Source: a virus
Direction: 5' to 3' (one strand)
DNA: 32,257 bases
IMG/VR virus record: IMGVR_UViG_3300042569_001437
Coordinates: 1-32,257 of that record
Of this stretch, positions 1-5,748 are shown piece by piece. The notes beneath the pieces were generated by a model. That model did not search any database, was not told the origin of the DNA, and worked only from the letters and a program-made list of their open reading frames with translations. The stretch's first letter is position 1, and every line of letters starts with the position of its first letter. Made by a program: the position numbers and the translations under genes.

Positions 1-2
1 CC

Positions 3-590
3 ATTGTTCAATCTGGAATTGCGGCTCAAATGGTTGTTGCTCTTGACGTGGATGAAGGCGCTTACACGGTTATAGATCGTGGAAAACCGCGCCGCCTTAC
101 GGACGCTCTTGGAATGGGGCAAAAAACCGTGGAACCATGCGCGTTTATTTGCCGATTGCATGGCCTGAAAGGCGTTGAAGCGCATCACGTCAAAACAGTG
201 CTGTCAAGTTTTGAAGATCAAATAAATGATCTTTATGCGTCGTCGGCACACACGCCAAAAGGAAGAGCAACCGCTGGAGTTAAGGCGGCAGTAATTTTGC
301 GTCTAAAGCAAAATCCAAATCGATATTATGCAGACATTCTTGATCAGTGGCGCGCGTTTGTGTTGTCAGATTTCGACGCAATGTGGTCATCAGTAAAAGC
401 CTTTTACAAGCAGATTATCGATGAACCACAGAGAGGTGGCGGGGAAACTCAAAAAGACCGGGCCGCAAGGGCTTGGATTTCTTTTGATCCAGATCGCAGG
501 AATATCAGCAAGATTATTGTTCGAGATCATGAAACTTCGCTCCAGGAAATGCGCGAAGTTTGGCAGCCATCATGGGTTTCGTCCCCATGA
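3..590 (+). CDS. 5'-truncated phage protein of unknown function
   Basis: The frame is open to the left edge, and the first ATG (position 30) has no convincing ribosome binding site, so the true start is probably outside the window. The visible part is about 195 residues. It is mixed alpha/beta in character, with a Trp- and aromatic-rich stretch in the second half (DILDQWRAFVLSDFDAMW) and a basic C-terminus. I do not recognise the family. Its stop overlaps the start of the next gene in an ATGA, so it heads or sits inside the plus-strand early operon. Base composition looks more AT-rich than the structural genes. A DNA-binding or host-takeover role would be a guess. Confidence 0.6.
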   Translation: MVQSGIAAQMVVALDVDEGAYTVIDRGKPRRLTDALGMGQKTVEPCAFICRLHGLKGVEAHHVKTVLSSFEDQINDLYASSAHTPKGRATAGVKAAVILRLKQNPNRYYADILDQWRAFVLSDFDAMWSSVKAFYKQIIDEPQRGGGETQKDRAARAWISFDPDRRNISKIIVRDHETSLQEMREVWQPSWVSSP

Positions 591-718
591 GCGGCGGCTT
601 TTACCCCGGACCTGGCCCTGATCGGCAATTCACGCCGATCACGCGCGGGCAAGCGGCGGCAATTCTGGCAATCTGCGGCGCTATTCTGGCGCTGGCGATA
701 TTGGGGGCTGTGATATGA
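587..718 (+). CDS. 43-aa single-span membrane protein
   Basis: This small ORF starts at an ATG overlapping the upstream stop (ATGA, 587-590) and stops at 716-718, overlapping the next start (ATGA, 715-718). Translation therefore looks coupled on both sides. The N-terminal 22 residues are Gly/Pro-rich and polar (MSGGFYPGPGPDRQF). Residues 23-43 are uninterrupted small and hydrophobic residues (Ala, Ile, Leu, Gly), long enough for one membrane span ending at the C-terminus. Function is unknown. Small membrane proteins in phage early operons can act in superinfection exclusion or host inhibition, but nothing in this sequence decides that. Confidence 0.6.
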   Translation: MSGGFYPGPGPDRQFTPITRGQAAAILAICGAILALAILGAVI

Positions 719-1113
719 AAATCCGTGAAGGCAAGTATTACCTGACGCGGAACGGGCGCGTGATTGGGCCTATGCGGGAAATAGTTTCCCGCTTTGCTGA
801 AAAATGGAAATTTTGGGCTATTGGTTTTAATGACGGCGCGCCTTGTTGGACCGATGAAGGCCGCTGGTCTGATGTTGACAATATGCACGAAATGGACCTA
901 ATCCGCGAAGTCTATGTCAGCGACACGCCGCCAGATGCACCCGCGCCGGAAGCCAAAACCCTGCGCGATGATTTTGCGATGGCGGTTGTTTCTGGCGTTT
1001 ATATTCATTGGCGAACATCATTGGATAAAACGGACAGCGGTGTTGATTTTTTTGACATAGCTGAAATGGCTTACGGAATTGCCGACGCGATGATGGAGGT
1101 GCGGAATAAATGA
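715..1113 (+). CDS. Phage hypothetical protein with LRDxFA/ADAMM C-terminal domain
   Basis: This is a 132-aa cytoplasmic-type protein in the early operon, joined by ATGA overlaps on both sides. The N-terminal 60 residues are rich in Trp, Tyr and Gly (KYYLTRNGRVIGPM) and look like a small beta module of the kind found in phage accessory proteins. A Pro/Ala linker (about residues 72-80) leads to a helical C-terminal unit beginning LRDDFAMAVVSG and ending AYGIADAMMEVR. The same LRD-FA ... ADAMM pattern occurs in the gene at 31998-32210 at the other end of the window. No catalytic motif is evident. Confidence 0.65.
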   Translation: MKIREGKYYLTRNGRVIGPMREIVSRFAEKWKFWAIGFNDGAPCWTDEGRWSDVDNMHEMDLIREVYVSDTPPDAPAPEAKTLRDDFAMAVVSGVYIHWRTSLDKTDSGVDFFDIAEMAYGIADAMMEVRNK

Positions 1114-1415
1114 CCATAACCACGGAACAAGCCGAACAGTTGGCGCTGACTGCGGAAACGCTAAACCGACCAGTAACTGCCGCCGCCCTCCGCTCCCTTG
1201 CCGCCGATCGTGATGCGTGGCGGGCCGAAGTCGAAAGCCTGTTAGGTCCGCCTATTGACAAAGCAGAGCGAAAGAAAAACCTCGTGGCGGCAGGTGTGTC
1301 GGAAAAAACTGCCGATGAAATGCTGGAAAGCCCCGTGTATGACAGGCATTCCGAAATGGAAGCGCGCGTTTCTGAGGCGCGGCGCGTTGCTTTGGTGAAG
1401 GGAGAAACACAATGA
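1110..1415 (+). CDS. Small helical phage protein, unknown
   Basis: This 101-aa, Ala/Glu/Arg-rich, predicted all-helical protein starts in an ATGA overlap with the previous gene and ends in an ATGA overlap with the next. Its central LVAAGVSEKTADEML segment resembles a short helix-turn-helix or UBA-like unit, but I cannot assign it. The tail EARVSEARRVALVKGE carries the GAAGGGAGAA sequence that serves as the ribosome binding site for the next gene. The ending VKEARRDALEEAG in the gene at 2070 is similar, suggesting reused gene ends in this operon. Confidence 0.6.
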   Translation: MTITTEQAEQLALTAETLNRPVTAAALRSLAADRDAWRAEVESLLGPPIDKAERKKNLVAAGVSEKTADEMLESPVYDRHSEMEARVSEARRVALVKGETQ

Positions 1416-1681
1416 GCGACATTGTGGAAAACCTACGCCAAGGCAAGGCAGGGTATCAAAGTTACTCTGCCTTTGTGCAGGTTACGCCGACACACTTGGA
1501 AGCCGCCAATGAAATTGAAAGACTACAGGCCGAGAACGCGCGGCTGCGGGAGGCGTTGAAATTTTATGGAGACGTCAGCAAATACCCGGCCCCGCTTACC
1601 GGGGGAGTGGGCGCGCTTTGGTCTGACTGCGGTCAGAAAGCCCGCGCCGAGCTAGGAGAAAAAGACAATGCCAAAGTATAA
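1412..1681 (+). CDS. Small leucine-zipper protein (first of three)
   Basis: This 89-aa protein has a clear coiled-coil heptad stretch at about residues 31-48 (AANEIERLQAENARLREAL), followed by a Gly/Pro-rich region and a charged tail. Coiled-coil proteins with a similar core are frequent among small temperate-phage early proteins. DNA encoding the zipper (1529-1547) is identical over 19 bp to 1960-1978, two genes downstream. It overlaps the previous gene by ATGA and the next by 14 nt; the shared tail provides an AGGAG-type ribosome binding site for the next start at 1668. Function is unknown. Confidence 0.6.
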   Translation: MSDIVENLRQGKAGYQSYSAFVQVTPTHLEAANEIERLQAENARLREALKFYGDVSKYPAPLTGGVGALWSDCGQKARAELGEKDNAKV

Positions 1682-1883
1682 TGTTGGCGAATTGATTACC
1701 GCATTGAACGAAGCGGTGAACAAACTGAACAACCTACGCACCAAGTATGATGATCTTGAAAAAGAGAACGCTCAACTGCGGGATGTGCTACGCGCATTTC
1801 CAGGTTTTGTTGATGACGCAACAATCGGCGATGTGTGGATTAAACGTAAAAACGCCGCGCTAGGAGGGGAAGGCGATGAATGA
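1668..1883 (+). CDS. Small leucine-zipper protein (second of three)
   Basis: This 71-aa protein is mostly one amphipathic helix: residues 8-42 form heptads ending in YDDLEKENAQLRDVL, the same zipper signature as its two neighbours. It begins 14 nt before the preceding stop, preceded by CTAGGAGAAAAAGACA, a strong Shine-Dalgarno placement. It ends GGEGDE, a tail repeated at the end of the gene at 2070-2498. It overlaps the next gene by 8 nt. Dimerisation with the neighbouring zipper proteins is plausible but is inference. Confidence 0.6.
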   Translation: MPKYNVGELITALNEAVNKLNNLRTKYDDLEKENAQLRDVLRAFPGFVDDATIGDVWIKRKNAALGGEGDE

Positions 1884-2073
1884 TGATATAATCAGCCGGT
1901 TGCGAGAGGTTCCAGGTGGGGTTGCGGAGGACGCTATTGTTGAAATCACCAACTTGAAAGCCGAGAACGCGCGGCTGCTGGGGGCTATGGAGATGGCGCG
2001 AGATTGCCTTGAAGACAAGGACGTTATCGGTGCGCGCCTAACCCTGACAAAAACGCTAGGAGAAACAAAATGA
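1876..2073 (+). CDS. Small leucine-zipper protein (third of three)
   Basis: This 65-aa protein has the core ITNLKAENARLLGAMEMA (about residues 24-41), the third consecutive copy of the ENARL/ENAQL zipper signature. The start at 1876 overlaps the preceding stop by 8 nt and follows AGGAGGGGAAGGCG, a good ribosome binding site. The gene ends CTAGGAGAAACAAAATGA, which contains both the ribosome binding site and the start of the next gene. It looks like a diverged duplicate of 1412-1681: the zipper-coding DNA shares a 19-bp exact match. Function is unknown. Confidence 0.6.
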   Translation: MNDDIISRLREVPGGVAEDAIVEITNLKAENARLLGAMEMARDCLEDKDVIGARLTLTKTLGETK

Positions 2074-2498
2074 CCGACAACAACGACTGGACCGACAAGC
2101 CTGGGGTGCCGCTGAACCCGGATTGGAGTGGGTGGCATTGGGTTAAGCGTGAAGGTTGTGAACCTGAGTGCTTTCTTTGGTTAGTGTTTTACCGTGGATG
2201 GCGGGATGATGGGTCTATAATTGATGCGCCGCAAGCAGCCGATATTTTTCACTACCTCGGACCAGTCCTCACGCCCGCCGAAGTGGATGCGCGCGTCAAG
2301 GAAGCCCGGCGCGATGCGCTGGAAGAAGCGGGCGCGGTGGCGGAAGATTTGATTGGCCGCGCTTACAGGATTGGTTTTGGGGAAGGTATGAAAGAAGATC
2401 GTTCTTTTAAGGGCGGCATCCCATGGCATGACAGCGCAACAAAAAAAGAAGGTGCCGCCGCAATTCGTGTGCTGGCGAAGGGAGAAGGCGATGAATAA
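2070..2498 (+). CDS. Trp-rich phage hypothetical protein
   Basis: This 142-aa protein has seven Trp residues in its first 50 positions (TDKPGVPLNPDWSGWHWV), arranged like the short beta proteins often found as phage accessory genes. It is followed by a helical, charged C-terminal half (VDARVKEARRDALEEAG) and the tail KGEGDE. The start overlaps the upstream gene by ATGA and the end overlaps the next gene by 8 nt. The family was not recognised with certainty and no enzyme motif is visible. Confidence 0.6.
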   Translation: MTDNNDWTDKPGVPLNPDWSGWHWVKREGCEPECFLWLVFYRGWRDDGSIIDAPQAADIFHYLGPVLTPAEVDARVKEARRDALEEAGAVAEDLIGRAYRIGFGEGMKEDRSFKGGIPWHDSATKKEGAAAIRVLAKGEGDE

Positions 2499-2760
2499 CC
2501 CCATCCGCGCCGCGCTGGAGAAGGCGGCAGAAGCAATCCTGAAAAATCTCAAGGACCGTCGCGGCATTCGACAGGCGATTGAACAATGCGACGCTGACGT
2601 TCAAGCTGAAATTGGCCGGACACTGGCAGCCGTTGGAAACGCCGCGTTCCTTCGCGCGCTGCCGATAAATCATTCGCGCGTGCCATTTTATGCGTATTGG
2701 CATCCGCTGGCCCGTGCGGTGGAAGACGCCGCGAAGGAGGAACCTTCAAGCAATACTTGA
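2491..2760 (+). CDS. Last gene of the left plus-strand operon, unknown
   Basis: The 89-aa reading starts at the ATG at 2491, immediately after GGGAGAAGGCG. This reproduces the 8-nt overlap and ribosome binding site geometry of the 1876 start and is preferred over an in-frame ATG at 2428, which lies deep in the previous gene and lacks a Shine-Dalgarno. The protein is helical with a Tyr/Trp/His-containing segment near residue 65-72 (PFYAYWHPLA). It has no recognised domain. A strong intrinsic terminator follows 32 nt after the stop, closing this operon. Confidence 0.6.
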   Translation: MNNPIRAALEKAAEAILKNLKDRRGIRQAIEQCDADVQAEIGRTLAAVGNAAFLRALPINHSRVPFYAYWHPLARAVEDAAKEEPSSNT

Positions 2761-2792
2761 CACCTGAACAATCCGGAATTTCCGGAATGTTC

Positions 2793-2833
2793 GACCATTT
2801 TCCTGACATCAGGAAAATGGTCATTGTATTTTT
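2793..2833 (+). terminator. Intrinsic terminator of the left operon
   Basis: A perfect 14-base inverted repeat, GACCATTTTCCTGA / TCAGGAAAATGGTC, lies at 2793-2822 with only 2 nt between the arms (so effectively 12 bp with a small loop). It is followed by ATTGTATTTTT. It is 32 nt downstream of the last early gene. A second small palindrome, CCGGAATTTCCGG, precedes it at 2773-2785. There is no U-run on the minus side, so it reads as a plus-strand terminator. Confidence 0.85.
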
Positions 2834-2852
2834 AAGCGGGATCAATTAGATT
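2824..2852 (+). promoter_or_regulatory. Candidate sigma-70 promoter of a small RNA
   Basis: TTGTAT (2824-2829), a 17-nt spacer and TAGATT (2847-2852) match the sigma-70 pattern at 4 of 6 bases in each hexamer with ideal spacing. Transcription would start near 2859. It lies inside an AT-rich island between two otherwise GC-rich, convergent operons, and a terminator with a T7 run ends about 110 nt downstream, so the two ends frame a short transcript. The -35 overlaps the U-run of the preceding terminator. Confidence 0.45.
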
Positions 2853-2858
2853 AATTCT

Positions 2859-2968
2859 CGACATGGCCGGCCCCTCTGCATTTCGGTGTACGGGTCGGCC
2901 TTCGCGCCTTTCGTAACTGGATGGCACCGGCCCCTTCCGCGCGCCAACGCGGGGGGGGGCCTTTTTTT
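2859..2968 (+). ncRNA. Candidate phage small RNA of about 110 nt
   Basis: The region between the plus-strand operon and the endolysin gene has no convincing ORF (the only one, at 2863, would be 17 codons without a ribosome binding site). It contains two stable hairpins in plus orientation. The first pairs GGCCGGCCC (2865-2873) with GGGTCGGCC (2892-2900, one G-U). The second is the terminator at 2929-2968. With the promoter-like element upstream it has the layout of an independent small RNA. The RNA would end on the stop codon of the endolysin gene, on the opposite strand. This is an inference from structure only; no RNA family was recognised. Confidence 0.4.
2929..2968 (+). terminator. Intrinsic terminator with T7 run, facing the late operon
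   Basis: GGCCCCTTCCGCG (2929-2941) pairs with CGCGGGGGGGGGCC (2948-2961) through a GC stem with two G-U pairs and one bulged G. It is followed directly by seven T residues (2962-2968). The U-run is only on the plus strand. It would end transcripts coming from 2859, or read-through from the left operon, just at the 3' end of the minus-strand endolysin gene. The nine-G run is unusual. Confidence 0.75.
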
Positions 2969-3419
2969 ACGGATAGAACGCCCGCGCCAATTCAAAGTGC
3001 GGCCCGTCTAGGAACGGCTTCACGCCTAGCGCTTTCATGCGGGCCTTGTAGCGGTCCTGCCCGGCCTTTGCAGTAGTATAGTCCGACATCAGCAGGCCCC
3101 AAGCGCCGCCCCATATGATCGGCACCTTCTCGGCAATGGTTGCCGCCCGGAAGGCGTCGGCCATCGGGTAGTAGTATTTCCAGTCCCATGTTGGTTGCTC
3201 GTCCACCAAAGGCAGAAGGTCCACCGCATGGCCCGTGATGTGCCGGCTGTTCATGGTTTGCGACGCGCCCGCCGCCACAAGCTGGCGCTGGCGTTCCACC
3301 GTCCGCAAGCCCTCATGCACCCGAAACACCGCGCCGCCTGCCGCGAGGTTTCGCACCACCCGCACCAGGTCAGGATGCACCCCGGCTAGGCGCGTTTCGC
3401 AACGGGCGGAAAGGGTCAT
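2967..3419 (-). CDS. Endolysin, M15-type peptidase
   Basis: This 150-aa protein is likely an L-alanyl-D-glutamate/D-Ala-type peptidase that cuts peptidoglycan cross-links at lysis. The metal-binding signature SRHITGHAVDL (residues 58-68, H60 and D67) and the downstream GPHFEL (H141) match the zinc ligands of the M15 (VanY/T5 endolysin) family, and the length is typical of single-domain M15 endolysins. There is no signal peptide, so export would rely on a holin. It overlaps the upstream 3TM holin gene by ATGA and is the last gene of the late operon, as expected for lysis. Confidence 0.9.
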   Translation of the reverse strand: MTLSARCETRLAGVHPDLVRVVRNLAAGGAVFRVHEGLRTVERQRQLVAAGASQTMNSRHITGHAVDLLPLVDEQPTWDWKYYYPMADAFRAATIAEKVPIIWGGAWGLLMSDYTTAKAGQDRYKARMKALGVKPFLDGPHFELARAFYP

Positions 3420-3829
3420 TGCCGGGCCACCCCGCGCATTTTCTCGAAGGTTCGCAGCCCGCCCATGCCGAGCATCGCAATGACCAGCTCCAACAGGTAA
3501 TCCGTTTGAATATCCGGCAATTCCGCCTTAGTCCCGGAAACCACCAAAGCCCAGGACGCAACCGGCGCCAATACGAAAGCCCATGCCAGGCCCGCCGCAC
3601 ATACCCAACCGATAGAAGGACGCCAGCCTGCCACGAATACGCTGGAATGCCCGGCCTCGATCTTGTTCACCTCAACTTGCGCCAGCGCGGCTTCATTGGC
3701 CGACGCCACAAGCTGCGCTTCGATTTCCAGCTTTGCCTTTTCAGCCGCCGCCCGGTCAGGGATCAGGCGGTCAATCAAGGTGCCCAGCGCGGGCAGAAGC
3801 GCCGGAACAAGTGCGAGCAATGGTGCCAT
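3416..3829 (-). CDS. Holin, gene-transfer-agent 3TM type
   Basis: This 137-aa protein has an N-terminal hydrophobic segment (residues 4-20), a charged Ala/Glu/Lys helix (about 27-60), then the family-typical AGWRPSIGWVCAAGLAW followed by a hydrophobic stretch to about residue 97. A final hydrophobic segment (about 110-125) contains LLELVIAMLGMGGLRTFEK. This matches the 3TM holin family described for gene transfer agents and related phages. A good ribosome binding site (AAAAGGAATAGACCG) precedes the ATG at 3829. It lies directly upstream of, and overlaps, the endolysin gene. Confidence 0.85.
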   Translation of the reverse strand: MAPLLALVPALLPALGTLIDRLIPDRAAAEKAKLEIEAQLVASANEAALAQVEVNKIEAGHSSVFVAGWRPSIGWVCAAGLAWAFVLAPVASWALVVSGTKAELPDIQTDYLLELVIAMLGMGGLRTFEKMRGVARQ

Positions 3830-3843
3830 CGGTCTATTCCTTT

Positions 3844-4131
3844 TTAACGCTTCATCCTTGGAATTGGCCCGCCTTGCATAAGGAACCCCTCAAGCGTGGC
3901 CATGATTGGCTTTTCAGCTTCGGTCAATTCTTCTGGACGCTTATTCATCATCGCCATCAGCCCCGCGCTTTGCTCGCGCATGGTTGGCGCCATCGGCCCG
4001 GCCTGTTGCATGACAGGGTAGCGCTCGCCGCGCATGTCGGGCGTGCCCATGAGAATGCGCGCCAAGACTTCGCAATCCTCATTGCTCATAGGGCCGCGAT
4101 TTTTCAGCGCGGCGGCCATTGCGTCATTCAT
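3844..4131 (-). CDS. Small protein of the lysis cassette, unknown
   Basis: This 95-aa protein is Met-rich (14 Met) and contains an acidic helix (NEDCEVLARILMG) and a C-terminal ELTEAEKPIMATLEGFLMQGG. There is no signal peptide or membrane segment. It overlaps the upstream holin-like gene by 8 nt and precedes the 3TM holin by 14 nt. It may be a small virion or lysis-associated protein, but no family was recognised. Confidence 0.6.
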   Translation of the reverse strand: MNDAMAAALKNRGPMSNEDCEVLARILMGTPDMRGERYPVMQQAGPMAPTMREQSAGLMAMMNKRPEELTEAEKPIMATLEGFLMQGGPIPRMKR

Positions 4132-4417
4132 TGCCAGCGCGCTTCTTCAGCCAATTGATGATGAATGCCATCATGACCGCGCTGCCAATATGGCCGGCCA
4201 CAGAAGCGCAAGCTGCGATTGCCAGGGGATGCGTCCAGCCTGCCATGATCGCAATGCCGCCGCCAATCACCCCGCAGGAAATGGCGCTTGGCGTTTCTAG
4301 CGCGACTAGCTTCCAATTTAAACGGCGCCGGTCGTTTTTCAATTCTCGTCCAAGCGCCGCAATCCACCCCGACGCGGCGGCCAAAATAACGCTGATAAAC
4401 ATTTCTTCCTTGTTCAT
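4124..4417 (-). CDS. Putative holin (LydA/superfamily III-like)
   Basis: The 97-aa reading starts at the ATG at 4417, which overlaps the upstream stop (ATGA); an in-frame TTG at 4429 is less likely. A first hydrophobic segment lies at about residues 7-22, followed by a basic cytoplasmic loop (GRELKNDRRRLNWK). Two more hydrophobic segments cover about residues 43-65 and 70-90, and the end is positively charged (WLKKRAGNE). Three spans, small size and position in the lysis cassette fit a class I holin; the loop and Gly-rich spans resemble LydA-type phage holins. A second holin candidate lies 0.3 kb downstream, so one of the two may be an antiholin. Confidence 0.65.
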   Translation of the reverse strand: MNKEEMFISVILAAASGWIAALGRELKNDRRRLNWKLVALETPSAISCGVIGGGIAIMAGWTHPLAIAACASVAGHIGSAVMMAFIINWLKKRAGNE

Positions 4418-4629
4418 CGGAACGGCCAAAGCGGCAAGACTTTAATGGCAAGCACGGTAATGGCGCTGGTCAAGCCCGCGACCGCGACAATGACTTGCCA
4501 TCCGCCTTTGGTGTGATCCAGCAAAGACCGGACGGCGCGCATGTCTGCCGCCATTGCGGCCACTTGCTTTTGCAGGCTCAAGACTTCCGCCTCAAGCCTG
4601 CCAAAATCGCGGGGGTCAATCGGTGCCAT
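4414..4629 (-). CDS. Coiled-coil plus single-span lysis-cassette protein
   Basis: This 71-aa protein has an N-terminal coiled coil (residues 8-38, with RLEAEVLSLQKQVAAMAADM) followed by one hydrophobic segment (about 45-67) ending PLWPFR. Helix-then-membrane architecture next to holin genes is typical of XhlA-like haemolysin or accessory lysis proteins. A spanin role is possible but would need the opposite topology. It starts at the ATG at 4629, four bases after the tail-fibre stop, and overlaps the next gene by ATGA. Confidence 0.65.
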   Translation of the reverse strand: MAPIDPRDFGRLEAEVLSLQKQVAAMAADMRAVRSLLDHTKGGWQVIVAVAGLTSAITVLAIKVLPLWPFR

Positions 4630-4633
4630 GTGG

Positions 4634-5647
4634 TCAGAACTCCCACGCTATATCAATGTTACCCGCATCAAAGGTGTCTGTTCCGTTCACCGTTGTCAGG
4701 CGTATCCGATCCAGTGCGCCCGACAAAACCGGGCTTGCTGCCACGCCTAAGTGAAGCCGTGGATTGGCGCCCCCGAAAACAAACAGCTTATGCTTACTAA
4801 ACCATTCATTTGGTGCGCGAGCGAAAAGCTCCACAAAGCCACTGCGCGAAAGAATCGCGGCGCCGCCAGGATCAATAATGTGCCCTGACCCTAATTGGGT
4901 GCTGCCGACCGAAGTGCCGTCAATCGCGTGAGAATTTGCCACGTATCCCGATGTCGTGAAAGTCGTTGATCCAATCTGTATTTGCACAATCGAACTTCCA
5001 TTTGTGCTGACATCACTGAGGATCAAAGTGATGCGCCGCACACCCACCGGAATGCCGGTGAAATCATACTGGACCTGCCCCGTATTGGTAGCGACTCGCA
5101 CACCTCTGTTGATCCCGAGCGAAGCAGCGCGCGTGTAGCTGGTAATAATCCAATTACCAGAACCGAGGCTGACAGCCGTAGCAGTGTCGCCAGCCGCCGT
5201 TGTAATGTTGGCGAGGCCGGGAAGTTGTAAACTGGTCGCGTTGTGTGTCAGCGTTAGCGCCGCCGCAAAGCGCAACTGGCGCGTAACGCCGTTTGCCGCC
5301 GTGCCGAAGCTGGTAATCGTGGTGGTGCCGGTAATCCGCACGTTGTCGGATTGTTGCGCGCCAATGTCAGTCGTGCTTGCGCTGGCAAGGTCAATTTCTG
5401 CCCGCCCGTCAACTTGACCCAGCGTTGCGGCATCCGTCGCGGAAGTGCCATTACCCAGCCCGGTAATGCGAAACCCGCCTAGCGGAATATTTGCGGTTGG
5501 CGTTGTCTGACCGTCTCGCGCAAGCGATGCGGTAAGGGCCTGCGCCATGTCGTTTAGGTCAGAATTGACTGACGTGGCCAGGATCGTAGTGCCAGGAACG
5601 TAATCAGCCTGCGGGCGGGTGTAGGTGCCGGAACCATTGCGGGGCAT
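4634..5647 (-). CDS. Tail fibre / receptor-binding-type protein
   Basis: This 337-aa protein begins with a conserved-looking virion attachment segment, NGSGTYTRPQADYVPGT (residues 4-20), seen at the N-terminus of short-tail fibre proteins. The PLGGFRITGLGNGTSATDAATLGQV motif (about residues 56-80) is a classic phage fibre linker. The remainder is Thr/Ser/Gly/Asn-rich beta sequence, likely trimeric, with an apparent C-terminal head domain (about 180-337) that could bind the host surface. A good ribosome binding site (GAGGAAAACCT) precedes the ATG. It sits between internal-virion genes and the lysis cassette, as expected. Confidence 0.8.
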   Translation of the reverse strand: MPRNGSGTYTRPQADYVPGTTILATSVNSDLNDMAQALTASLARDGQTTPTANIPLGGFRITGLGNGTSATDAATLGQVDGRAEIDLASASTTDIGAQQSDNVRITGTTTITSFGTAANGVTRQLRFAAALTLTHNATSLQLPGLANITTAAGDTATAVSLGSGNWIITSYTRAASLGINRGVRVATNTGQVQYDFTGIPVGVRRITLILSDVSTNGSSIVQIQIGSTTFTTSGYVANSHAIDGTSVGSTQLGSGHIIDPGGAAILSRSGFVELFARAPNEWFSKHKLFVFGGANPRLHLGVAASPVLSGALDRIRLTTVNGTDTFDAGNIDIAWEF

Positions 5648-5748
5648 AGGTTTTCCTCATGACAAAGGGGACGCGACCGGGTATGGTGCGCGTTATGACA
5701 GGCTTAGAAAAAGCGATTGCAGTTTTTGGCGCTGTTTTTTTGGGCGGC

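Noticed and set aside
2863-2916. 17-codon ORF inside the candidate small RNA
   Set aside because: No ribosome binding site and it lies within stable stems; more likely non-coding.
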